The notes under the pieces: model-generated
Told to the model about the DNA's origin: nothing
Databases searched by the model: none
The model's input: the letters and a program-made list of their open reading frames with translations, nothing else
Assembly (NCBI GenBank): GCA_014380605.1
Contig: JACMJO010000492.1
Coordinates: 1 to 6,371, forward strand
From: Fimbriimonadaceae bacterium
GTDB lineage: Bacteria > Armatimonadota > Fimbriimonadia > Fimbriimonadales > Fimbriimonadaceae
Reading direction: 5' to 3'
DNA length: 6,371 bases
Position numbers and translations under genes: made by a program
Shown: positions 1-4,860 of the stretch, piece by piece
Layout: each line of letters opens with the position of its first letter
Numbering within the stretch: position 1 is the stretch's first letter

Positions 1-1
1 G

Positions 2-280
2 GGGGAACGGCTTGTTGAGACTCCTTGGGGCACTTACTTTGGACAGCCCGTGAGTTCCTGGCACCGAGAGTTTGAGTTTCAACAGGTGTCGGTTGACCTT
101 CGGCGTGAACTCAAGCAAATTCTTGGTCCCGAGAAACCTATCCGGATTCCTGGCAGCGATGGTTACACTTTTTCAATTTCTGGAGAGGTTGTGCAAGTTA
201 CCTTGAGCGAACCATCCTGGCTGGTCCGCCAGTGGGAAGCCTTGAAACGCCGCTTTGGACCTGCAGCATCTTCTCCGTGA
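2..280 (+). CDS. Array protein copy 1, 3' part only
   Basis: This open frame enters from the left edge without a start and gives 92 residues before TGA at 278-280. The visible part has the family core (SSWHREFEFQQV, about residues 17-28 of the fragment) and the family tail EPSWLVRQWEALKRRF, followed by GPAASSP. The upstream ERLVETPW aligns with ERLVAYEW of copy 4, so the reading frame continues to the left of the GTG at 50, which is not the real start. The conserved head with the membrane segment is presumably just outside the window. Copies 1 and 4 share the WHREF variant of the core, so they look like a subgroup. Function unknown. Confidence 0.85.
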   Translation, partial: GERLVETPWGTYFGQPVSSWHREFEFQQVSVDLRRELKQILGPEKPIRIPGSDGYTFSISGEVVQVTLSEPSWLVRQWEALKRRFGPAASSP

Positions 281-290
281 TTGGATGACT

Positions 291-296
291 TACAAT
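291..296 (+). promoter_or_regulatory. -10 box (TACAAT) of array copy 2
   Basis: TACAAT lies 6 nt before the ATG at 303 and is preceded by GACT rather than the CGCAC seen in most other copies. There is no purine-rich ribosome binding site between box and start, so a leaderless transcript is likely. No convincing -35 box was found. Confidence 0.55.
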
Positions 297-302
297 GCTC
301 CC

Positions 303-698
303 ATGCGGAAGCGATGGGTTTGGATTGGAGTCACCGCAACCGCCCTGATCCTTGCCGTCTTTGCCCTGATTCCGCGCGAGCCGGACGGGCTGGATTTTAT
401 TCGCAAGTATCAGCCTTCGGCAGAACAGTTTGAACAGTCTTACTCGCCCGGTACGTGGCGAAAGGTATTTGTATTCCGTCAGATTCCGCCTGCTTTACTG
501 CGCGAACTCCGAAAACTGACCATCGACGAACCTCTTGATGAAGGCAAGGAATCTCTTGATGAGGTTATTGTGTTCCGTCTGCCTGCTGATCCCAATTGTT
601 GGGGAGTCGCAGCGAGAGGCACCATCATCATAAATGACGGTCCCGAGCCCTCCTGGCTTACCCGTCAGTGGCAGAGGCTGATGAACCGAATTGAGTGA
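303..698 (+). CDS. Array protein copy 2, single-pass membrane-anchored, unknown function
   Basis: 131 residues. The N terminus carries R2, K3, R4, then a hydrophobic stretch at about residues 5-23, then IPREPDGLDFIRKYQP. The charge pattern predicts a signal anchor with the body outside the membrane. The core GTWRKVFVFRQIPPALLREL spans about residues 50-69, and the tail EPSWLTRQWQRLMNRIE ends the protein, without the SPPATK found in other copies. The frame is open back to an ATG at 255, but the start at 303 is chosen because it matches all other copies and follows TACAAT. The head carries some synonymous and missense differences (cggaag, gtcacc), making it one of the more diverged heads. It ends 98 nt before copy 3. 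Confidence 0.88.
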   Translation: MRKRWVWIGVTATALILAVFALIPREPDGLDFIRKYQPSAEQFEQSYSPGTWRKVFVFRQIPPALLRELRKLTIDEPLDEGKESLDEVIVFRLPADPNCWGVAARGTIIINDGPEPSWLTRQWQRLMNRIE

Positions 699-710
699 AA
701 TTTGACATCA

Positions 711-742
711 ACTCAGCGGAACAAGGAAGCCCCACGGACCGC
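711..742 (+). repeat. Intergenic repeat, copy A (ACTCAGCGGAACAAGGAAGC...)
   Basis: This matches 2283-2314 and, less well, 5320-5347 in the pattern ACTCAGCGGAGCAAAGTAGC followed by a GACCGC-like segment. It lies in the 98-nt gap between copies 2 and 3, soon after the stop of copy 2. In the second location it also sits in a longer-than-normal gap. It may be the ancestral longer spacer of the array. No function can be read from it. Confidence 0.65.
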
Positions 743-783
743 TTCAGCTCCCAACCCGGGAAGGCCTCGCTGTGATTCCGCAC

Positions 784-789
784 TACAAT
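784..789 (+). promoter_or_regulatory. -10 box (TACAAT) of array copy 3
   Basis: CGCAC-TACAAT-AACCATC-ATG is identical to the arrangement before copy 5 and copy 9, with the box 7 nt before the start at 797. No ribosome binding site is present; a leaderless transcript is inferred. Confidence 0.65.
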
Positions 790-796
790 AACCATC

Positions 797-1186
797 ATGC
801 GCAAGCGATGGGTTTGGATTGGAGCAGCGGCTACCGCCGGCCCACCCGACGGCCTGGATTTCATCCGCAAATACGGCCCTCAAAGGGAGTACCTTACAAG
901 AGTTCCAAAGAACCGAGGAGTTGACAACATTCGCAGGATGAGCTCTGGAGACAACTGGACTATAATCTTTGAGTTCAAAAGTATCCCTGCGCACTTGGAC
1001 ACCGACTTGAAAGCCATGAGCAACTTGCCAAAGGACTATTCCCCTGTAGGATTCACTCTCCCCGATCGTCGACATGGCGCCATGTACCCCTCAGAAATCA
1101 TAATTTACGACGCTGTCGAGCCCTCCTGGCTTAGCCTTCAATGGCAGGCGCTGATGAACCGAATCTCCCCGCCAGCCACCAAGTGA
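797..1186 (+). CDS. Array protein copy 3, membrane segment mostly deleted
   Basis: 129 residues starting MRKRWVWIGAAATAG, then straight into PPDGLDFIRKYGP. Compared with its relatives, a net 10 codons (30 nt) are missing between the ACC GCC codons and CCC GAC GGC, removing the LILAVFALLPRE-type part. Only about 11 mildly hydrophobic residues remain, too few to span a membrane, so the product is probably mislocalised or non-functional. The rest is intact: GDNWTIIFEFKSIPAHL at about residues 51-67, LPDRRHG at about 90-96, and the full tail EPSWLSLQWQALMNRISPPATK. The deletion keeps the frame. The body is closest to the frameshifted copy at 2337. Promoter and start are as in other copies. Confidence 0.85.
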   Translation: MRKRWVWIGAAATAGPPDGLDFIRKYGPQREYLTRVPKNRGVDNIRRMSSGDNWTIIFEFKSIPAHLDTDLKAMSNLPKDYSPVGFTLPDRRHGAMYPSEIIIYDAVEPSWLSLQWQALMNRISPPATK

Positions 1187-1207
1187 CCGCGGACCGGGAA
1201 ACCGCAC

Positions 1208-1213
1208 TACAAT
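1208..1213 (+). promoter_or_regulatory. -10 box (TACAAT) of array copy 4
   Basis: TACAAT lies 7 nt (atcgatc) before the ATG at 1221, within the 34-nt gap after copy 3. A weak TTGACA-like GTGACC overlaps the stop of copy 3 (1183-1188), 19 nt upstream of the box; the spacing is long, so it is not called as a -35. Confidence 0.65.
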
Positions 1214-1220
1214 ATCGATC

Positions 1221-1634
1221 ATGCGCAAGCGATGGGTTTGGATTGGAGTAGCGGCAACCGCCCTGATCCTTGCCGTCTTTGCCCTGCTCCCTCGCGAACC
1301 CGATGGCCTGGATTTCATCCGCAAGTATCGGCCAAAGCAGGAACGACTGGTGGCTTACGAATGGACGAGCATGCCTTCAGGGCCGCGAGTGTATTTCTGG
1401 CATCGGGAGTTTGACTTTGTTGAGATACCTAAGGAACTTTACAAGGAGCTGGAGACTGATTTTGAGTCCAATGCTCGCTATAAGCTACACCCTTATATCA
1501 GTTGGCGAAATGCGAATAGGGATGTGGACTCAGAGAATCAAATGCTGTTGGTTTCTTTGCGCTCCGACCCTCCCTGGTTGATCCAGAAATGGCAGGCGCT
1601 GACAGACTGGTTCTCCCCGCCTGCCACCAAGTGA
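1221..1634 (+). CDS. Array protein copy 4, single-pass membrane-anchored, unknown function
   Basis: 137 residues and one of the fullest copies. The head is consensus: MRKRWVWIG, hydrophobic to about residue 23, then PREPDGLDFIRKYRP to residue 38. The variable part holds W48 and the core FWHREFDFVEIPKEL at about residues 59-73. The tail is DPPWLIQKWQAL followed by TDWFSPPATK, so the usual MNRI is replaced by TDWF. Its core resembles copy 1 (WHREF). Its start is fixed by homology and by TACAAT 7 nt upstream. The stop TGA is 34 nt before the next head. A signal anchor with an extracytoplasmic body is inferred; no enzymatic motif or cysteine pair is visible. Confidence 0.9.
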   Translation: MRKRWVWIGVAATALILAVFALLPREPDGLDFIRKYRPKQERLVAYEWTSMPSGPRVYFWHREFDFVEIPKELYKELETDFESNARYKLHPYISWRNANRDVDSENQMLLVSLRSDPPWLIQKWQALTDWFSPPATK

Positions 1635-1655
1635 CTGCTGACCGCGAAACCGCAC

Positions 1656-1661
1656 TACAAT
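1656..1661 (+). promoter_or_regulatory. -10 box (TACAAT) of the head-only copy 5
   Basis: CGCAC-TACAAT-AACCATC-ATG is identical to the arrangement before copies 3 and 9. It should drive the short leader at 1669 and, through it, the unrelated gene at 1740. Confidence 0.6.
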
Positions 1662-1668
1662 AACCATC

Positions 1669-1743
1669 ATGCGCAAGCGATGGGTTTGGATTGGAGTAGC
1701 GGCATGCACAGCCATTTCTGTGGTCGTTAGGAGTTCGACATGA
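1669..1743 (+). CDS. Head-only array copy 5: 24-residue leader overlapping the next gene
   Basis: The first twelve codons (MRKRWVWIGVAA) are those of the array head. Similarity then breaks at about 1704 and the frame continues CTAISVVVRSST to TGA at 1741-1743. The stop overlaps the next start as ATGA, which is typical of translational coupling. The sequence is either a broken copy left by recombination or a leader peptide that now carries transcription and ribosomes into the captured gene at 1740. The peptide would be hydrophobic (WVWIGVAACTAISVVV) and could insert in the membrane. That it is translated is likely from its intact promoter/start arrangement; any function of its own is unproven. 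Confidence 0.6.
   Translation: MRKRWVWIGVAACTAISVVVRSST
1729..1733 (+). promoter_or_regulatory. Shine-Dalgarno site AGGAG of the gene at 1740
   Basis: AGGAG lies 6 nt (ttcgac) before the ATG at 1740, an optimal spacing. It is the only clear Shine-Dalgarno sequence found before a gene here, and it supports the 1740 start as the native start of the inserted gene. Confidence 0.7.
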
Positions 1744-2249
1744 TAGTTAGCGTTATTGTTGCAGCTGTATCTTTGCAGATTCTTTCGCCCAATTCGAGAG
1801 CATCCAATCTCGTATGCGAAGAATTCTCATCTCTCTTCATAAGTGATCGCTTGCGTCCGCCCTTTGGACACTCTTCAGAACGAATACGGACTTCGTTTGA
1901 GCGAGTGTGTAGATTCGACAGTCAAGATATTCGTCGAGGATTGCTTCTCTATATTGACCGAAGCAGGCGCGAGACTCGGGCAACCGAGCCGAGCATTGTT
2001 ATTACCTACAGCATCTTCATGTTCAATAGGTTCTGTTTTGACTTACCACTAGGCTTGAGGAAAGAGTCCCATGAATTTGTTTCCCCTTCGATCCCCATCA
2101 GCGAGTCGTACGAAACATGGCCCTGGAGGATGTCACGTGGAAAGCTTGAACTGATTGAAGAGGTACCTGAGAGCAAGGGAAAGTTCTCTTATGCACCTCT
2201 AACCGAGTTTGACAGGTTTAACCGCAAGTATGGAAAGAGAAAAAACTAG
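1740..2249 (+). CDS. Putative secreted protein of unknown function, captured behind an array promoter
   Basis: 169 residues, unrelated to the array family. The N terminus (MIVSVIVAAVSLQILSPNSRAS) is a likely signal peptide, with possible cleavage after A21. It lacks a strong positive n-region, so the prediction is moderate. The mature part has few recognisable marks: cysteines in NLVCEEF, ERVCRF and NRFCFDL, a WPW motif near residue 125, and a basic end, FDRFNRKYGKRKN. I do not recognise the family. The start is supported by AGGAG 6 nt upstream and by the ATGA overlap with the leader peptide. Its upstream sequence turns from array head to unrelated sequence at about 1704, so it looks joined to an array promoter by recombination. 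Confidence 0.8.
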   Translation: MIVSVIVAAVSLQILSPNSRASNLVCEEFSSLFISDRLRPPFGHSSERIRTSFERVCRFDSQDIRRGLLLYIDRSRRETRATEPSIVITYSIFMFNRFCFDLPLGLRKESHEFVSPSIPISESYETWPWRMSRGKLELIEEVPESKGKFSYAPLTEFDRFNRKYGKRKN

Positions 2250-2282
2250 CGACCAGATGGTACACATCGCCCACAGGGACTA

Positions 2283-2314
2283 ACTCAGCGGAGCAAAGTA
2301 GCCGCCCGACCGCG
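2283..2314 (+). repeat. Intergenic repeat, copy B (ACTCAGCGGAGCAAAGTAGC...)
   Basis: Nearly the same as 711-742, and followed here directly by the GACCGCGAAAGCGCAC stretch that leads into the TACAAT of copy 6. It lies in the 87-nt gap after the gene at 1740. Confidence 0.65.
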
Positions 2315-2323
2315 AAAGCGCAC

Positions 2324-2329
2324 TACAAT
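2324..2329 (+). promoter_or_regulatory. -10 box (TACAAT) of array copy 6
   Basis: TACAAT lies 7 nt (agcgatc) before the ATG at 2337; box and spacer are identical to those of copy 7. The promoter is intact although the gene behind it is frameshifted. Confidence 0.6.
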
Positions 2330-2336
2330 AGCGATC

Positions 2337-2755
2337 ATGCGCAAGCGATGGGTTTGGATTGGAGTAGCGGCAACCGCCCTGATCCTTGCCGTCTTTGCCC
2401 TACTCACTCCATCCGACGGCTTAGACTTCATCCGTAGCTACGGTCCAAAGAGGGAATACCTTACAAAGGGTCCAAATCATGGAGTCGATAACTTCCGCAG
2501 GATAACGTTTGGAGACAATTGGACCAGAACCTTTGAATTTGAGAAAGTTCCTGCGCAACTGAAGACCGAATTACAATCAATGGGCACCGTGCCCAAGGGC
2601 TCTTCCCCCTATCATTCACCCTTCATGATGGTCGGCATGGTCTTCTTTATCCGCACACAAATGAAGTCATGATTTTTGACGCTATAAAGCCCACCTGGCT
2701 CAGTGTACGGTGGCGGGCCTTGATGGACCGAATCTCCCCGCCTGCCACCAAGTGA
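2337..2755 (+). pseudogene. Array copy 6, frameshifted
   Basis: The starting frame gives 111 residues and ends at TGA 2670-2672 with a family-unlike end (SPFMMVGMVFFIRTQMKS). From about 2615 the family sequence continues in another frame: FTLHDGRHG, then VMIFDAIKPTWLSVRWRALM and DRISPPATK, with stop TGA at 2753-2755. This matches FTLPDRRHG and the tail of copy 3 closely. One lost nucleotide near 2610-2616 (tccccctatcattcacc) explains it, for example one T of an original CAT TTC. The head is consensus up to FALL, then TPSDGLDFIRSYGP with two residues fewer than usual. The body is the nearest relative of copy 3 (GVDN.RR...GDNWT). A sequencing error cannot be excluded, but other decay in this array makes real mutation plausible. 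Confidence 0.82.
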
Positions 2756-2776
2756 CGGCTGACCGCGAAAGCGCAC

Positions 2777-2782
2777 TACAAT
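2777..2782 (+). promoter_or_regulatory. -10 box (TACAAT) of array copy 7
   Basis: TACAAT lies 7 nt (agcgatc) before the ATG at 2790, in a 34-nt gap counted from the ancestral stop of copy 6. Confidence 0.65.
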
Positions 2783-2789
2783 AGCGATC

Positions 2790-3200
2790 ATGCGCAAGCG
2801 ATGGGTTTGGATTGGAGTAGCAGCAACCGCCCTGATCCTTGCCGTCTTTGCCCTGCTCCCCCGCCAACCCGATGGCTTGGACTTTATCCGGAAATATGGT
2901 CCGCAAAGTGAGAGGTACGAAGAGGAACCCGCGTGGATGAACCTGGACCCAAGACGCTCTGGCCAAGGAACTTGGAGCAAGGTGTTTAAGTTTCAGGACA
3001 TCCCGCCTAGCCTGGCGAGCGAGATGCGGGAGTTAGAAGCGAAGGACGGCATGCATGAGATGCGAAAGTCTTTCGAGCATAAGGATATGTCTTCTATGCA
3101 CTTCGATCTGCCTAGCAGCAAAAAAGCGGTCTACTTTCCTAATTCAAACTTGATCGTCGTTTATGACGTCCCTGGCCCATCTTGGCTCAGCCTTCAATGA
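2790..3200 (+). CDS. Array protein copy 7, shortened by a Trp-to-stop change
   Basis: 136 residues, ending ...GPSWLSLQ at TGA 3198-3200. In other copies the next codon is TGG (Trp of QWQALMNRI). Here the frame after the TGA still reads QSLMNRISPPAK up to TAG at 3237-3239, so a single G-to-A change removed the last 13 residues. The rest is intact: consensus head to residue 38, a long variable insert with W49, the core GTWSKVFKFQDIPPSL at about residues 60-75, and a LPSSKKAVYFP segment before the tail. Promoter and start are consensus. Whether the shortened protein works is unknown, as the lost part is the most conserved piece of the C terminus. Confidence 0.8.
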   Translation: MRKRWVWIGVAATALILAVFALLPRQPDGLDFIRKYGPQSERYEEEPAWMNLDPRRSGQGTWSKVFKFQDIPPSLASEMRELEAKDGMHEMRKSFEHKDMSSMHFDLPSSKKAVYFPNSNLIVVYDVPGPSWLSLQ

Positions 3201-3229
3201 CAGTCGCTGATGAACCGAATCTCCCCACC

Positions 3230-3262
3230 CGCAAAATAGTCAGTCAGCAACGCGCAAAATAG
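3230..3262 (+). repeat. 10-bp direct repeat CGCAAAATAG, two copies
   Basis: CGCAAAATAG occurs at 3230-3239, overlapping the old stop of copy 7, and again at 3253-3262, 23 nt later, just before the promoter of the SLH gene. A TCAGTCAG micro-repeat lies between them. It could be a footprint of the event that placed the SLH gene here, or chance. Confidence 0.45.
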
Positions 3263-3266
3263 ACGC

Positions 3267-3272
3267 TAGACT
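3267..3272 (+). promoter_or_regulatory. Candidate -10 box (TAGACT) of the SLH-like gene
   Basis: TAGACT fits the TANNNT pattern and lies 6 nt (acggac) before the ATG at 3279, the same geometry as in the array. No Shine-Dalgarno sequence is seen. The match to TATAAT is only 4 of 6. Confidence 0.4.
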
Positions 3273-3278
3273 ACGGAC

Positions 3279-3896
3279 ATGAAGATTCTGGCCTGCATTG
3301 TCACCTTGGTCGCCGCTGCTTGTGCAATGCCACAGGATAAATACCCCGAAATTCCCGAGGATTACTACCGGGCTCAGGTTGATGCTCGACTGAAGGCGCT
3401 CGGGTGGTATCACGGGCCCCAACGAGGCAAGAATTCCAAGGTCACGTACTCGCGTGTCGAGTATGCGAATGGCATTATTCAAACAATCGAATCGCTTCAA
3501 CAGCACATTGAAGGTGAAGTTCTGGACATGGAGCGCCGCATTGCAACCCGAAAGGTCTCTGCGGACCTCAAGAGCCTGATCTACACCTGCATGTTCTTGA
3601 CTGGTGGACTCCACGTGGAAGGTCTGATGCCTGGGTTGCGAGGCGTGATTGATGAGTACAGTGCCGAGCTGTCAACGTTGGGCTCTTCCAAGCAGAAGTT
3701 ACTGGCGGCATTGGCCGCTTGCCAAAAGCCGCTAGACAAGTTGATCGACCTCTACGAAGAGGCAATCCGGCTTCGTCGAGCTTCGCCTCAGTTTAAGGAT
3801 GTTCCAAGTGGACACTGGGCGGCGAAGGCTGTACAGGAACTGAAGGACTCTGGGCTATTGATCGGCTACCCTAACGGCAAGTTTCGCGGCGGCTAA
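3279..3896 (+). CDS. Exported protein with a short C-terminal S-layer homology (SLH) segment
   Basis: 205 residues. The N terminus MKILACIVTLVAAACAMPQ is a signal peptide; VAAAC16-like spacing gives at best a weak lipobox, so ordinary Sec export is more likely. Residues about 65-170 look largely helical (IESLQQHIEGEVLDMERRI; LLAALAACQKPLDKLIDLYEEA). Residues 172-205 are the first part of an SLH domain: FKDVPSGHWAAKAVQEL, then GLLIGYPNGKFRGG and stop. A typical SLH domain has about 50 residues and continues with an ITRAEF-like helix, which is absent. SLH domains bind cell-wall polymers in many bacteria; whether this half domain does so is unknown. The gene separates array copies 7 and 8 and belongs to neither. 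Confidence 0.82.
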   Translation: MKILACIVTLVAAACAMPQDKYPEIPEDYYRAQVDARLKALGWYHGPQRGKNSKVTYSRVEYANGIIQTIESLQQHIEGEVLDMERRIATRKVSADLKSLIYTCMFLTGGLHVEGLMPGLRGVIDEYSAELSTLGSSKQKLLAALAACQKPLDKLIDLYEEAIRLRRASPQFKDVPSGHWAAKAVQELKDSGLLIGYPNGKFRGG

Positions 3897-3982
3897 ACAC
3901 TTTGAGCCTTGCGCGCTTGGATTAGTTTAGTCTGGGAGAGGGAGTTCCTTTGAGTCGATTGGGCGGATGGGAAAAGTGGCCC

Positions 3983-3988
3983 TACAAT
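3983..3988 (+). promoter_or_regulatory. -10 box (TACAAT) of array copy 8
   Basis: TACAAT lies 8 nt (aactccat) before the ATG at 3997. The sequence upstream (gggcggatgggaaaagtggc) has lost the CCGCGAAACCGCAC form of the other copies, so the box is kept while its surroundings have diverged. Confidence 0.55.
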
Positions 3989-3996
3989 AACTCCAT

Positions 3997-4413
3997 ATGC
4001 GCAAGCGATGGGTTTGGATTGGAGTAGCGACAACCGCCCTCATCCTTGTCGCCTTTGCCATAATTTCTCGAGAAACCGATGGCCTCGATTTCATACGGAA
4101 GTATCGACCCGACAACGAGTTCTTGCGCTCTTATGAGAGCGAGTTGATAAACTCGGAATACACCGTGACGACAACACACTGGACTCGAGTTTTCGACTTC
4201 GGCAACATTCCCCCAGAATTGGTGCGGGAACTGCGCGCTATGACAGATGGTAAGAGTTTCGACGAGTCGCCCCATCTCATGCTCCCGGATAATCGCATCA
4301 TCTCATGCCGAGAGGGGGAAGGAAGAGTTTACGTTGAGCTAAGCTCAGAGCCATCGTGGTTTGACCGCCAATGGCAGGCCTTGATGGCCCGAATCTACCC
4401 CGACCACTACTAG
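3997..4413 (+). CDS. Array protein copy 8, single-pass membrane-anchored, unknown function
   Basis: 138 residues. The head is slightly diverged: MRKRWVWIGVATTALILVAF, then AIISRETDGLDFIRKYRP to residue 38. The core THWTRVFDFGNIPPELVREL lies at about residues 60-79, a LPDNR segment near 100, and the tail SEPSWFDRQWQALMARIYP ends in DHY instead of SPPATK. The stop TAG is followed at once by TGA (4414-4416). That TGA is 34 nt before the next ATG, exactly where other copies have their stop, so TAG arose just inside an older end. A signal anchor with the body outside is inferred. It follows the SLH gene by 100 nt and carries its own promoter. Confidence 0.9.
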   Translation: MRKRWVWIGVATTALILVAFAIISRETDGLDFIRKYRPDNEFLRSYESELINSEYTVTTTHWTRVFDFGNIPPELVRELRAMTDGKSFDESPHLMLPDNRIISCREGEGRVYVELSSEPSWFDRQWQALMARIYPDHY

Positions 4414-4437
4414 TGACCGCTGCCCGCGAAACCGCAC

Positions 4438-4443
4438 TACAAT
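4438..4443 (+). promoter_or_regulatory. -10 box (TACAAT) of array copy 9
   Basis: CGCAC-TACAAT-AACCATC-ATG is the consensus form, with the box 7 nt before the start at 4451. It probably also serves copy 10, which lacks such a box. Confidence 0.65.
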
Positions 4444-4450
4444 AACCATC

Positions 4451-4855
4451 ATGCGCAAGCGATGGGTTTGGATTGGAGTAGCGGCAACCGCCCTGATCCT
4501 GGCTGTCTTTGCCTTTCTTCCCCGCGAGCCGGATGGGCTGGATTTCATTCGGAAGTATCGGCCGAGAAGTGAAAGGCTGACCTCAAGTGAATGGAGGCGA
4601 CCAGCTTGGCGACGGGAATTTGCATTCGAGGTCTTCGACCCGGAACTGGGCCCCAATTTGGAGATACTGAACACTTTGGAGAAGGAGCGCTACGCATACG
4701 CCTGGTTGCCCGACAGCGTCCCGACTAAAATTTGGACGCTGAGGGTCTACTTGAAGGACGAACCGCCTTGGCTTGTTCAACAATGGCAAAACCTGATGAA
4801 TCGAATCGCAGGGCCGCAAGCTCCGATCTCCCCATTGTTCGATACGGGGCGATAA
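4451..4855 (+). CDS. Array protein copy 9, single-pass membrane-anchored, unknown function
   Basis: 134 residues. The head is consensus with one change in the membrane segment (FAFLPREPDGLDFIRKYRP). The body is compact and rich in Trp and Arg (SSEWRRPAWRREFAFEVF, about residues 45-62); the usual IPxxL of the core is altered to FDPEL. The tail DEPPWLVQQWQNLMNRI is followed by an unusual extension, AGPQAPISPLFDTGR, in place of SPPATK. The extension replaces the normal stop-spacer-promoter module: it ends at TAA only 5 nt before the ATG pair of copy 10. It resembles copies 1 and 4 at its core (W.REF.F). Copies 9 and 10 therefore look like a two-gene operon. Confidence 0.9.
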   Translation: MRKRWVWIGVAATALILAVFAFLPREPDGLDFIRKYRPRSERLTSSEWRRPAWRREFAFEVFDPELGPNLEILNTLEKERYAYAWLPDSVPTKIWTLRVYLKDEPPWLVQQWQNLMNRIAGPQAPISPLFDTGR

Positions 4856-4860
4856 CAGCC

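Noticed and set aside
255..302. Earlier start of copy 2 at 255
   Set aside because: It overlaps the end of copy 1 and adds 16 residues absent from other copies; the ATG at 303 follows TACAAT and matches the family.
3198..3239. TGA read as tryptophan in copy 7
   Set aside because: Copies 1, 2, 3, 4 and the old end of copy 6 all use TGA as their stop, and a single G-to-A change explains the case.
1740..3896. Insertion sequence carrying the genes at 1740 or 3279
   Set aside because: No transposase and no terminal inverted repeats were seen; the 10-bp direct repeat at 3230-3262 does not flank the SLH gene on both sides.
4732..4860. Earlier start of copy 10 at 4732
   Set aside because: The extension overlaps most of the end of copy 9 in another frame and has no family sequence.
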